This document shows positions 34,520 to 45,227 of a stretch of DNA of 64,000 nucleotides, one piece after another. The position numbers and the translations under genes are program-made. The notes below the pieces were generated by a model. The model was not told where the DNA came from. It ran no database searches and saw only the letters and a program-made list of their open reading frames with translations. The number at the start of each line of letters is the position of its first letter. The first letter of the stretch is position 1. The DNA comes from Dryomyza anilis (lineage: Eukaryota > Arthropoda > Insecta > Diptera > Dryomyzidae): positions 107,830,040 through 107,894,039 of the forward strand of contig OX638130.1 of NCBI GenBank assembly GCA_951804985.1, read 5' to 3'.

Positions 34520-35515
34520 CTAAACATGTAGATTGTAACTTTCTCTAATCGAACACAGGTTCGGATAGGTCTCATCAGTGCCAGTCGTGCATCCTGACGC
34601 CGTATCGCCGGCCTCATATACCATACGTCCGAGTATGTTATTGTACGAGTAGTTGCATGTGATCTGAAACATGTTGAACGTCTCCTTGCCATCGTCCTCT
34701 TCTTCGCCATCCTCTCCATCTTCTTTCTCTTCGTCTTCTTCATCTTCATCATCTTTATCCTTATCATCTTCCTCCGACATATATTCCTGAATCTTCTTGT
34801 AACGTAATATAGCACAGCCCACATGTGTGGTCTTCTGATTAATTATGATTGTGAAATGACCGACATATCTGCAAAATATATAATTTATATTATGGCCTCT
34901 CCTCGGCCTGTCCTCGTATTTTAAATTTTAATTACTTACTTTGTTCTTTGTGGATGTGTCGGATATTTGGTTATGATTTGCATAGAAACGTGTTTTTGCT
35001 CCGCCAACCAGTTCTCAATTAATTGCTTCACCAATTGGTCATCGGTAAACCGTGATTCTTTGTCATTGTAACCGTATAGCCCTATATTCTGACCGGAATA
35101 TGTAAAGCGTTCGGTTGTATGGCATTTATCCAGTTCGGACAGGCAGGTCATTACATTCATTTCGGCCAGATTGGCCAACTCATCGTCCCATTGCATGGTA
35201 GCCATTTGGGTGGCCGGATGCAGACTCCTCTCACCACCGGCGATTTCATTGCGTTTATCATTGTGCAGTCTTAGAATTGTTTCTTTATGTAAGGCAATGT
35301 CAATTATTCGAGGTTCCATGCAGCCACTACCAAAACTCTGTTGACAGTAAAATACTATATAGATTCGATCCTTATCGCATTGGTTATGCACTTACTCCAT
35401 TAAATTCGCATCCTATGTGTCTTTTGCCACACTTTTTATAATTGCAATAATCGACGGCATTTGCGCCGAGTAGTGAAAACAGCAAAAATATCTCTAATAT
35501 TTGGTATGAAGTCAT
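34520..35515 (-). CDS. Antigen-5-related CAP protein with acidic insertion, gene 7 (3 exons, 288 aa)
   Basis: Exons are 35396-35515, 34940-35337 and 34520-34868; intron phases are 0 and 2. Residues 1-20 form the signal peptide, then VDYCNYKKCGKRHIGCEFNG. The core has RLHNDKRNEIAGG (His65), MATMQWDDELANLA, SGQNIGLYGY and YVGHFTIII (His177). Exon 3 departs from all relatives. After GCAILRYKK a run of about 31 residues (205-235) is almost purely Asp, Glu, Lys and Gly, coded by GAN triplets. It replaces the short loop before CNYS. The tail has GCTTGTDETYPNLC. The frame is open through the run, whose length is not a simple frameshift effect. The acidic loop is expected to be surface exposed and flexible. 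The gene is longer than its relatives by about 30 residues for this reason alone. Confidence 0.92.
34682..34774 (-). repeat. GAN trinucleotide tract coding the acidic loop of CAP gene 7
   Basis: Impure GAT/GAA/GAC/GAG triplets (TCC/TTC/ATC on the plus strand) fill about 93 bp in frame. No other gene in the cluster has anything similar at this site. The impurity suggests it is not a very recent expansion. Confidence 0.85.
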
Positions 35516-35573
35516 TGCGGGCTGCTGTTGTTGACTGAAAATTGAATCGCGTGCATGTAAAGTATTTGTAGTG

Positions 35574-35582
35574 ATTTTTATA
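35574..35582 (-). promoter_or_regulatory. Putative TATA box of CAP gene 7
   Basis: Minus-strand TATAAAAAT starts at 35582, 67 bp before the start codon. Confidence 0.6.
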
Positions 35583-36439
35583 ATTATTTTCAGATATCAG
35601 TTTCGGTTTATTGTATACATTATAATTGAATTTTTTTTTTTAAACATATTTAGTTAATTACATTGGCAGCTGAAAGGATGAAATATAGGGTAGAAGAGGA
35701 GCTAACATAAACTTAAAATAATTGTCAATTGACTTTCAATTAGTCTCAAGACCGAATTACTATGTAGTTTTGTATATTAAATGAAATATTCGACATTCTA
35801 AGCTCTACATCACCTTTTTGTAGCATTTAGAAGCGAATCCAACCTCTTTCAACCCTACACAAATTCGTGATTTTTAGGAAATCATTAAAAATAAATTTTC
35901 TTTTATAAAATGGTGGATATTTGCCATAGTTTCAAACTCCACCCATATTGTAATTGGTCCTATGTAAGCCATGTTGCAAAAAAATGTTTGAATGTCCGCC
36001 CCGAAAATGAATGTTTACCTCGAAAAAGTGTCAGAAGTATTTTTTTTTTCTATCGTAAAACTTTCAAAATCGTTTTTTTTAGCTATAGCTTCTTTATTTC
36101 ATGTTCGATCATCAAATTTTATATATCGTTGGAAAGATCTCGGTTGCTAATATATGTGTCCCATAGGTTTAATTGACCACCGAGGTCCACTTCAACAAGT
36201 GATGTTAGTGATGTAAAAAGCTGGAGTTATAGAGGAGGTAACACGTACATTGTCCAATCACGCACACATTTTAGATCCGGGGAAACAAATTAGCACTAGA
36301 CTGGTTCCTCAGAGATAATTAACCGGTCCTAGTTCTGCTATTTCTTGACCGACACTCTAAATAAAAAGGTTGTTAGAATACATGTTAAAACATGTTTGCA
36401 GAGAAAAGGGCCGGATTTTGCTGATTTTTCTTCCCTAGT
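35583..36439. other. Intergenic, nothing recognised
   Basis: AT-rich, with a poly-T tract near 35630 and another near 36040. No coding region or clear repeat is supported. Confidence 0.45.
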
Positions 36440-38290
36440 ATGACCTCCTTAGTCGATTTCTCGATGTCCGTCTGTTAGTCCGTTGATCTGTCTGTATATC
36501 TGTTGATATCCTCATTACAGAAAAACTAAAAGAGATGATACTTTTAAATAATATTAGGCGAGCCTAGGGTAAAGTGGGACACGAATTGAGTTTCTTCCAA
36601 AAAAAGTACATTTTAATATTTTTTTAAAATTGCTTTGAGGGGTGTATTCCATAGACTCGTTCATGAACTAACTTTGCGCATCTACAGAATACCATTTATG
36701 TGCCTTTTAATTGACGTTTTAGCAATTTTTCAATGCAGCTAAATTTCGGACCTCTTGATAAATTCTGGGGTAAAATGGGAAACTTCAACATTTTTACTAA
36801 AATGCTATTTCTGATTTAACTTTGTGCATCAACAGAATACCATTTATGTGCCTTTTAATTGATATTTTAGCAATTTTTCAAAGCAGCTCAATTTCAGGCC
36901 TCTTGAAAAATTCTGGAGTAAAGTGGGAAACCTCAACATTTTTACCAAAATGCTATTTCAGTCTTTCTTTTGCATGGTTCATTGGTTTTTTTTCATAACA
37001 ACGTCAAATATATTATGGGTAAAATAAATTATGATAAGGTAATAAAAAAAGAATGTTAATGCAATAAAAAATATGAAGAAAGAAAGTTTAAATTCATAAA
37101 CATCTCAGTAGTTACGTAAAGAAAATATAAACAATAAATGGTGCATTTACTCCAAGTCAAAATATTCTGAGTGGCAATGGACCAGTTACAGATATGACAC
37201 TTCACTGAATTTTAAAAGTTAAAATGTAAATTCTTCGTAATTTCATTCAAGCCACTTGCACAAATTCTTCTTTTGCTGATAAAGTTGAAAAATACTGATG
37301 AAAAATACTCTGTTTGCTCTTGTTAAAGGTTCGCTTCTCGACTTTCTTCTGCATTTCAAATTTTATCTCAGGTGAAGTAAAAATTAAGCTTTTCATTGGT
37401 TTGTAGCCAAGATTAAAATTTTTTTCTTGACCAAACTGATTAAATAATTCATATAACACATTATTTTCACTAAAATCATAACAAACTTTGCTTAAATAAC
37501 GTTTCTCTCTTTACCCTAGAAGGTGTTTCCCACATTACCCCAATATCTTCAATTTGATCACAACACCATTTAAACAATGCTAAATTATTTGCAAAACCCC
37601 TTTGTATTTCAAAAAAATATACAAGATACGATTATTTAAAACATACCGTCTTTATTAAAAACGATAAAAATTCTCACTTTTTGATAACACTCTAAAAAAA
37701 CTTTAAAAAAAATATTTTTTTTCACTTGATCTCGAAATGCAATAAAAAGGTATTAATTTGATTATAACCATGAATGAAAAAGTTGATGCCATATTAAGAA
37801 ACACTTGACAATTGTTTTAATTTTTCTAAGTGCAAAAATATTTCCATAAATTACAATTTCCCACATTACCCTTATACCCGACTTCACCCCAGGCTCACCT
37901 ATATATATTTTTTTATTTTTCATATATATATTAAATGTTCTTTATTTCTTGACTAGTATGACCTTGTGAGTCGATTTAGCGATGTTCGTTCGTTAGTCTG
38001 TCCGTATATCTGTTGAAATCAGGATTACAGAAAAACTAGAAGAGATAGATCAATGAAACTTTTAATATAGATTACTAATATATCAACGCTGTATGTTCAA
38101 GAAAATCGTTCGATTGTGACCTGTAATCCGACTACTTATATTAAAATACCTTATATCTACGGGTGAATGTTCCTTAATACCGCTTGAAGTAAACTTTTTT
38201 GATCAAATATAGTTTTAACTTAGGCTCAAATATATAAAAATACTGTTTTTCCCATGAAACGACTTGTAGTGTCCGAATCTGATATATAAA
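36440..38290. mobile_element. Mini-me-like repeat copies flanking a DNA transposon
   Basis: A partial copy at 36440-36555, with CCCTAGTATGACCTCCTTAG and GTCCGTCTG, is followed by an inserted element. A second, longer copy lies at 37950-38290, starting CTTGACTAGTATGACC. The two are similar but not continuous, so they are two copies rather than one split copy. Confidence 0.5.
36556..37900. mobile_element. DNA transposon derivative with AGGYGAGCCTRGGGT ends
   Basis: The left end reads AGGCGAGCCTAGGGTAAAGT. The right end is its imperfect reverse complement, with ACTTCACCCCAGGCTCACCT. Near the left there are two direct copies of a unit of roughly 140 bp (about 36680-36820 and 36824-36965) with ATACCATTTATGTGCCTTTT. 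A 70-codon minus-strand frame at 37247-37459 starts MLYELFNQFGQEKNFN; it may be a transposase remnant, but I do not recognise it. No target duplication is clear. Confidence 0.6.
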
Positions 38291-38532
38291 ATATAAAAAA
38301 AAGCATTTTTAGAAATCGATAAAACAGCAAAAAAGGGTCTCATCACTTTTTTTGTTTGTGTAATTGATTTACCAAACTAGTAAGCAATGTTTTAATCATA
38401 AAAACTGGATGAAATATTAAAAAATGATTGCATATTATGTTAAATTATTTATTGATTAAAATAAATCTTTTATTTGTATACGACCAATTTGCATTTTCAT
38501 TAATTTCCAAATTCAACTTGAGTTTGCATATA

Positions 38533-39417
38533 TTATGATAATTGTTTAGGATACTCCTCTTCCAATGAGCACAAATTCAGATATTCGTAATCCTTGCCGG
38601 TCTTGCATTTGGATCCTGGATTCTTACTGGATTTATATACCGGCCTGCCATAGATATTGTTGGTCGAATAATTGCAAGTCAATGTGAAGTGATTGAAATC
38701 CTTGTCCGAGAAACGCACTGCACCGCAGCCCACATGTGTATTGTGATCGGTCACCATAAGGGTGTAATGTCCAATATGACTACAATGATATTCGACTGTT
38801 TAAATACTACAAAATCATTTGAGATGATACTTACGGTCCCTTCCATTTTCTCGGATATCTGCGAGTACGTTTCTTAGTGATTTGATCTACCTCTTTAAGC
38901 CAGTCGTTAATACGATCGGCAATTATGGCTTCATCTGACATTCTTTCCACATCACCAGTGTAACTGAAAAGACCAACGTTTTGTCCGACATAGGGAAAAC
39001 TTTCCGTGCCAGTGCAGTTGGCCAGCTCAACTACACATCTTTTGGAGTTCAACAGGGCCAATTCGGCAAGTTCATCATTCCATTGCATTCTGGCCATACG
39101 AGCGGCTCCCTTAAGTCTACCAACTGATCCACCGGCCAACAAGTCGCGTGCAGTGTTATGCATTACCAGAATTGTCTCAATGTGTGGCAATAGATTTACA
39201 ATCGATGGATGCCTACAAGACACATTGAAATCCTGGTTTGAAATCCTTTATTATATATTCTGAACATTTGGCTATATCTTTGTTTACTTACGCCAGAGCT
39301 TATGCAACCGATATGGTATTGGCCACATGGTGGTAGGGTACAGTAAAAGTTCGATTTGACACGCACAATTAGGAAAGCAGCGAACAGAACGACTGCAAAT
39401 AAGTGTTGCACATTCAT
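38533..39417 (-). CDS. Antigen-5-related CAP protein, gene 8 (3 exons, 256 aa)
   Basis: Exons are 39292-39417, 38835-39232 and 38533-38779; intron phases are 0 and 2. Residues 1-22 form the signal peptide (ends RVKS), then NFYCTLPPCGQYHIGCISSG. The core has VMHNTARDLLAGG (His67), MARMQWNDELAELALL, VGQNVGLFSYTGD and HIGHYTLMV (His179). The C-terminus has HVGCGAVRF, CNYSTNN and LNLCSLEEE, with YLNLC in place of YPNLC. Both cavity histidines are kept. Introns are short (59 and 55 bp). AATAAA on the minus strand lies about 60 bp past the stop (38469-38474). No disruption is seen; it is likely an active secreted protein gene. Confidence 0.93.
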
Positions 39418-39463
39418 TTTGATTTACAGTGCAATACTGAATGTCTAACTGGCCTAACTGAGT

Positions 39464-39471
39464 ATTTTATA
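39464..39471 (-). promoter_or_regulatory. Putative TATA box of CAP gene 8
   Basis: Minus-strand TATAAAAT starts at 39471, 54 bp before the start codon. An AACTCAGTTAG initiator-like stretch is in between. Confidence 0.6.
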
Positions 39472-39539
39472 TGTGCATATGGAATTAAATTTAATTCGAA
39501 AAACAGATTTTTTTATCATTAAAATGATTCGTTACAGTA

Positions 39540-40131
39540 ACAGGCAATATCTAAAAAAAAACACGAGTGGAGAATGTTAAGTGACATGGGCGGGACTTAA
39601 AGACGGTCGGGACCGACTATGGAATACGCTACACCTTGGTAGAGATATAGTTGTTGTCCACATGAGGCACGGGCGACTTCACTTGTTGCAGTTGCTAGCT
39701 GGTGCCTCTTTCGGTACTGTCTGCTGCGCTGCATTTGGCTGCTTTGCAGTTGTTGTTGCCAATAGGCACCGGTGAAACAATGTAAAAATGATTTGTCTCC
39801 TTGAGACACTACTTTGTCTTTTTTTTAGACAATGTAAAAGTTCAATAAAAACGCGTGGTTGTTTTAAGTTTACGTTATAATTTTTATTAACTTTAAGTTT
39901 TAAGTAATTTAAAGAGCTGTTGTGGCGATCAGAAAATGAACGTTGTGTTACTGCAGATATTAAAAATGAAGTGAGTGTCCCATCGCACCACGAGGCAAAT
40001 GTCACCTTTGACGTTTGTTCTTTCGCTCATATATGCGAATGTATTCGTGGGCAGAGTTGCCAACCCCTCTTATGATTCGCCTTATGTTGGTATAATGCGT
40101 CGTTCACATCAGATGATATTAAATTTATGAG
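39540..40131. other. Intergenic, locally GC-richer, unknown origin
   Basis: The stretch 39575-39780 is richer in GC than its surroundings and contains many CTGC words, which suggests transposon-derived sequence. Several short open frames overlap on both strands without any family motif. I cannot assign it. Confidence 0.4.
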
Positions 40132-40541
40132 CACCGAAGGACCGTAGGGTGTGTAAGCCTGTTCTATAGGTATTACAATGGTAAGTGTTCGAGGGAAATA
40201 CATGGCCTGATTCCACCAGGTCGTGTGTCCTCTCGTTCTACTCGGGCATCGAACCAAGCCCACCCCTTCGTAGTTCACTCGGCTCTCAATAGAACCACGC
40301 ATTACCGAGAGAATTCGTTCTTCAGTCGCACGATACGTTTGTGGAACAATCTCCCTGCGTCTGTTTTTCCCGACATTTTTGATATTGGCAAGTTCAAAAC
40401 AAACATTCACCGACACTACTCCATCTTTCCACCCTCCATATAACCTATCATCCCTTCTTACGATCAACACTGTGCATTGCATGAATAGGGGGCATCCCCT
40501 GAGCGTTGGTTAATTTGTAAAAAAAAAAAAAAAAAAAAAAA
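40132..40541 (+). mobile_element. 3' end of non-LTR family B with poly-A, copy C
   Basis: The plus strand encodes the end of ORF2 with one open run from 40225: SSRSTRASNQAHPFVVHSAL, FFSRTIRLWNNLPASVFPD and DIGKFKTNIHRHYSIFPPS. It is followed by about 75 bp of 3' UTR and 23 adenines (40519-40541). It is the best preserved copy of the family here and shows where the true 3' end is. It is strongly 5' truncated. Confidence 0.85.
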
Positions 40542-40549
40542 GTATTTTT

Positions 40550-40933
40550 CAAGTTACTTTGTATCCGGCCAGACAGCAAGACAGACAGACGGGCATGGCT
40601 AAACGGACTCGGGTCTTGATGCTGATCAAGAATATTCCATACTGGCCACGCCTCCTAAGTGCAAATATGCAATATTTATCATCATAATTACCATTATCAG
40701 TTCTGATTTAAGGATTTAAGTATTGCTTTTCACTTGTACCAAATGTGAATACTATGCACAAAAATAAATAATAATATTATACATACATAATTTTATAGTA
40801 TTTTGTAGTATTTAATGGGGTTTATCAATCGAATTAATGGTTTATCGTACTGACTAATTTCATTAGTAAAACTATTAATTGTATGGTAAATATTCTGAGT
40901 ATGGAATAGAAAACGATTTTAATACATTGTGTT
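40550..40933. other. Intergenic with short GACAGACAGACG motif
   Basis: CAGCAAGACAGACAGACGGG at about 40568 and GCTGATCAAGAATATTCCAT after it are a short fragment of the Mini-me-like repeat in reverse. The remainder is AT-rich and holds no gene. Confidence 0.45.
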
Positions 40934-41225
40934 GTAGCCGCGGTAGCTCAGTGGTTAGTGCGTTGGACTGCGAGCCGAAAGGTCACCGGTTCAAGCCTGG
41001 ACTGGGGCTAACAACATCTTTCCATAGAAACATTTTTCTATACCGCGCTACCTCTCGTCAGTAAATGGCAAACCTACGAGAGTAAAACATTGCCTATGTT
41101 CGGATTCGGCAATAAACTGTAGGTCCCACCACTTTGAGAACAAATATAACACGCACATCTTAAAATGGTGAGAGAGCTCGGCCTAAGTTCTTATAGAACT
41201 GTAGTGCCAAACTATTATTATTATT
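40934..41225 (+). mobile_element. tRNA-headed SINE, copy 2
   Basis: Full-length head GTAGCCGCGGTAGCTCAGTG, B-box-like GGTTCAAGCC, body and a (ATT)n tail. A short deletion near the GCCTATGTTCGGATTCGGCA site removes the CTCTCACCCG block present in copies 1 and 3. No clear target duplication is seen. Confidence 0.85.
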
Positions 41226-41747
41226 ATACAATTAAGTTCTGTAAATACAAATTCACTAAAATATGATGAATGCAGTAAAATGGAATGTACACTCAGAAAT
41301 TCCTATTGATTCAAAGATTTTTTTGATCTATGAAAATAATAGGAAATATCTATAAAGCCAATAGTACAACTAAAAAAACGTATGATTATGTTATTTCTTT
41401 ATGTTATTTCTTTTAATATTTAAAATACACGAAATTTTATTTAATAAATAATAATGAAAATAATGCAAAATGAAATGCTTACCTTCAGAATGATGCTTCT
41501 GTGTCCCAAAAAAATATTAGTCATTTTGAAGACTTTTGTGAAGTAGTTAATAGGCCATTAACATTATATTTTTAATAAATTAATAAAGTCTTTTTAATAC
41601 CAATTAAATACGTTTTTTCTCTAAACAATACTTTTTATGTAAAGCAGCATTGAAAAAGTACGTTTTATTCTTTTTAATGGTTTTATCACATTAATATAAT
41701 AGTTTAATTAATGTGAAGCAAACTACTAGTAATCAATAGTAATAATA
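41226..41747. other. Intergenic, nothing recognised
   Basis: AT-rich with no gene. Words such as AATACCAATTAAATACG are too simple to assign. Confidence 0.4.
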
Positions 41748-41944
41748 ACCAGTTGGGAAGGTTAGATCACATGGGAAATTTTAAAGTAGGTGTTATTATG
41801 ATAGATAGGGTTATCAAAATTATAGTCGGTCTACGCCGACTATGCCAATTTTCTTGTTCAGACAGCTTAGATATGTAAGTAATCTAAATCTAAAGTTTCA
41901 TTGCTCGAGCTCTTTAACTTTTTCTGTAACCGTGATTTCAACAG

Positions 41945-41987
<43 letters not shown>

Positions 41988-42138
41988 GGCAGACGGGCAG
42001 ACGGACATCGCTAAATCGACTCAGGAGGTCATGCTGATCAAGAATGTATATACTTTTCCATACCGGGGATCCTTTTTTCAGGGTGTTACAAACGGCGTAC
42101 CAAACTGAATATACCCTTTCACTCTTAGTGTGGGGTAT
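41748..42138 (-). mobile_element. Mini-me-like repeat with long (GACA)n, copy 4
   Basis: Reverse of 3375-4055: GTTGGGAAGGTTAGATCACA, a GTCGGTCTACGCCGAC hairpin, then a near-pure GACA tract (about 41941-42000). It ends with CATGCTGATCAAGAATGTAT and the GAATATACCCTTTCACTCTT word. Confidence 0.65.
41941..42004 (+). repeat. (GACA)n microsatellite
   Basis: About fifteen tetranucleotide units of GACA with GGAC and GGCA variants. It sits inside the Mini-me-like repeat and corresponds to the GTCY tract seen in reverse at 3517. Confidence 0.9.
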
Positions 42139-42231
42139 AATAATAATAGTTTGGCGCTACAGTCCTGTATAGAACTTCGGCGGAGCTTTTCTCACCATTT
42201 GAACTGTGCATGTTATATTTGTACTCAAATT
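42139..42231 (-). mobile_element. tRNA-headed SINE, tail-only copy 5
   Basis: On the minus strand it reads GAGTACAAATATAACATGCA, CAGGACTGTAGCGCCAAACT and then (ATT)n. The head and body are missing, so it is a 5'-truncated copy of about 93 bp. Confidence 0.7.
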
Positions 42232-43114
42232 GGTTATTTGAATAATCAAAAGTATTGCACTATAAAATAAACTATTAAAACAATAGTAAAATTACTATTT
42301 TATAAATAACATGTCCTATTGAATTAATGTTGACCATCTTATTGTCTAAACAATAGTACAAAATACTATAAAAAACTATTGAATTAGTAGGAAAAACTAT
42401 TGTTATGACACTGGCTTTTTGTTCATACTTAAAAAGTATCTAGCAAGTTGTAATAAAAGGAAACAAATATATTATGTAAAAATATGTTATGTAAAAGTAA
42501 AAATGTTTATCCATTTCTCAATTCGTGTACTTTTTTTAAAGCCAGTGTCATAACAGCATTACAATTTCGAAGTAAGAAATATAAATTACACTAATCGAAA
42601 CCTTAAGTATTAAAATTTGTGAATTACGTTTTTTACACAATACAATTTAATGTTTAACATAACCGTGCGGCTAAAAAAATATGTCTTTTTAAATAATTGT
42701 TTCTGACTTCTAAGTTCTTAAGTATTGTTCCTCATCATCAGATTTTGTTGTAAAAATATTTATTTTTTTTTGATTTTTGCACCCGCATCCGTTGCACTGT
42801 GTGACGCCGCCACCTCCTATATTAAAATTTGGACGGCCACATTTAATATACCCTCTCACATTTAATGTTTCTTTCATTTGGTGGTTATTGAGATTGTTTT
42901 TCACTTAATTACTTTTTCCATTTTCGAATTGCGTTCCTTCAGATATGTTTAATAAAAATATAGTTTGTTCTTTTTTTTTAATTCAATACATATATAATCT
43001 TAATGAATTGTTTGTTTTCTTTATAATTTATAACTAACGCCCTTAAATATGTACAATGTTTTATAGAATTAATAAAAAAAAAATTTTATGCCGAGTGTGC
43101 CATTGTCTGTCTGA
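42232..43114. other. Intergenic, no supported gene
   Basis: AT-rich. A 64-codon minus-strand frame at 42710-42904 contains a cysteine-rich stretch (CNGCGCKN) but has no family match, promoter or splice support. The gene 9 stop is at 43115. Confidence 0.4.
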
Positions 43115-44390
43115 CTATACCTCACTATACGTTTCTTTAGTCGAACATAAATTATGATATTCCACACTCCGTCCATAATGGCAATAGGCAGCCACAAATT
43201 TACTTATTCTAAAGACTGGCGTTCTCATTACTCTATTGGCCGCATAGTTGCAGGTTACTGATATCCTAAATTTGTCACCAAAGTTAGTACGAGCTGCCGC
43301 ACAGCCCACATGTGTATTCCAATCGGTAATCATTAAAGCATATTCTTTAACGTATCTGTTAGGATTGTGAGAAATTGAATATAACGTCTAAATAAAAATT
43401 GAGTGCAACTTACTTAGTGAGCGTATCCGGATTTGGCATTGAAGCAACTATGTTTTGATCAATATGATCTTTTCCCGTTATCCACGTTCTTATGATGTCC
43501 AGAGGAAGATGTCCATCCAAATTGTCGTTCGGAGGTCTATCATATAACTGATAACCAACATTCTGTCCAACATTCATAAAACTATTTGTGGAAATGCAGT
43601 TATCAGGCCGCAATGAGCATGTTTTCACATTTAATATTGCCAGATCTTCCAACTCGTCGTCCCACCGCATGGTTGCCATTCTCGCTGCTCGGCCAAGCTG
43701 AGTGAAGCCCGAGGCAACAAGATTTCGAGGTACATTATGTATCACAAGTATAATATCTTGAACACTATGTAGATCAATCAATTCTGGATTTTGGCACATT
43801 GGTAGAAATTCCTATTAATAGAACAGAGATGTATATGTCAATGTCACACTATTACATATCTCTCATCTAATTTATCCACCCAGTCCGTCATGTCTGGAAG
43901 TTTTCTCGAACTAACTGCTATAGAAAAAAGTTCGATCTCGTTGCATTATCACTACTAACTTTTTGTATTTTTCGTACCATAGAATTTAAGGAAAATGTAC
44001 AATATTTAAATATTTATCACATCGATATCGAAATGATTTTCGAATCAATATCGATATTGAACCAGAATCGTTATATTTCTCGTTTCGAGTACACATCATT
44101 ATCTCGATACGGTATCTGCGTACATCATAGAACGAATTTTAGTATTACATAAATACGTAATCGAGATCGGATGAATTCCTCGAAGCAATATCGAAACGAA
44201 TGGCAGACTGGGTATGTACTTTAATACAAAAAGTGAGATATGATATACTTACCCCTTTATTATTGCAGGCAATGTGCTTTCGTCCGCAATTTTGATTTCT
44301 GCAATAGTTCATTTTACTCTTATCATAACTAGCGCCGTGGACATTAGAGCTTATTAATAAAAATACGACAATGGTCCAAATAAATACCAT
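43115..44390 (-). CDS. Antigen-5-related CAP protein, gene 9 (3 exons, 258 aa)
   Basis: Exons are 44253-44390, 43414-43811 and 43115-43355; intron phases are 0 and 2. Residues 1-20 form the signal peptide, followed by NYCRNQNCGRKHIACNNKG. The first cavity His is kept (VIHNVPRNLVASG, His71). The second motif reads YVKEYALMI, so His is replaced by Glu183 and the preceding Gly by Lys. MATMRWDDELEDLA and VGQNVGYQLYD are present. The C-terminus keeps HVGCAAA, CNYAANR and YHNLCSTKE. Intron 1 (441 bp) is longer than usual and rich in ATCGATATCG words that recur near 58740 and 59530-59800. The frame is open throughout. The loss of a normally invariant His makes metal or ligand binding in the cavity doubtful. 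Confidence 0.9.
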
Positions 44391-44434
44391 AATGAAATAC
44401 CGGCAATATCTGTGATATAATATAGCAATGAGGG

Positions 44435-44443
44435 TTATTTATA
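44435..44443 (-). promoter_or_regulatory. Putative TATA box of CAP gene 9
   Basis: Minus-strand TATAAATAA starts at 44443, 53 bp before the start codon. Confidence 0.6.
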
Positions 44444-45227
44444 GAATATTATAAATTTATATTAGTGTGTAGCAAATTGCATATCATTATAATTACACAG
44501 ATGTGAAAAATCTGTGTAATTACAATGCTAAATTTGTATATTCTATAAAATTTGTGAATGCTCTATAAACATAAACTCAATAATAAAATGAGTGGATATT
44601 TGCTTAAAATACACGAAATCGTTATCGTTCGTTTACGAAAAATCCGTGAAACTTTGAAACAAAATTACGATTTTTTTTACGTATTTTACGACAATGTTTG
44701 CAGATTTTAACTACGAAAGTGATTCGTATTTATATACGAACACTCGAAAAATCCTATATATTATTTTAGTACGCTTGATCAATTCGTTACGCTTGATCAA
44801 TTTCCATGTTATATAAATTTTTGGTCGAACATTTGAAAAAGTTGGATGTACTTCATAACTGAGACGGTTTTTTATTTGCATTTTAAAAGCGCAAGTATCA
44901 TCCAATTTTAATTTAATACAAATCAATTGTTTTTTTTTTTCTAAATATCTAATAGTAGCATTTCAAATTGTAAAACCTTTTGATGAATTTATATTGGAAA
45001 ACTGTTTTCATATCTATACTCAGAGTGTTTTTTTATTATGAAAATATGATATGCTTTACATTTCAAATGAAAATAACAACCGTGAACGAATTAATCTACA
45101 AAAAAACCGTAGTTTCACGTACAGGTCGATGTTTTCAAGTTTGCAAAATACTGTCGGACGGTAATGTTTAAGAAAATGTTCATAGATTTTATGAAAGATT
45201 TGTAAAATTATAAATACATTCATAATA
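44444..45227. other. Intergenic, nothing recognised
   Basis: AT-rich, with several TACGAAA-type words, no gene. Confidence 0.4.

Noticed and set aside
37247..37459. 70-codon minus-strand frame as a host gene
   Set aside because: It lies between transposon ends and has no recognised domain; treated as a possible transposase remnant.
40027..40482. 151-codon minus-strand open frame
   Set aside because: Antisense of the reverse transcriptase tail at 40132-40541, which has its own poly-A on the plus strand.
41941..42004. Possible CRISPR-like or regulatory tetramer array
   Set aside because: It is a plain GACA microsatellite inside a Mini-me-like repeat; there are no spacers.
42710..42904. 64-codon minus-strand frame with CNGCGCKN cysteine cluster
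   Set aside because: No signal peptide, promoter, splice partner or family resemblance; it does not align with the CAP C-terminus. Chance ORF or unknown exon.
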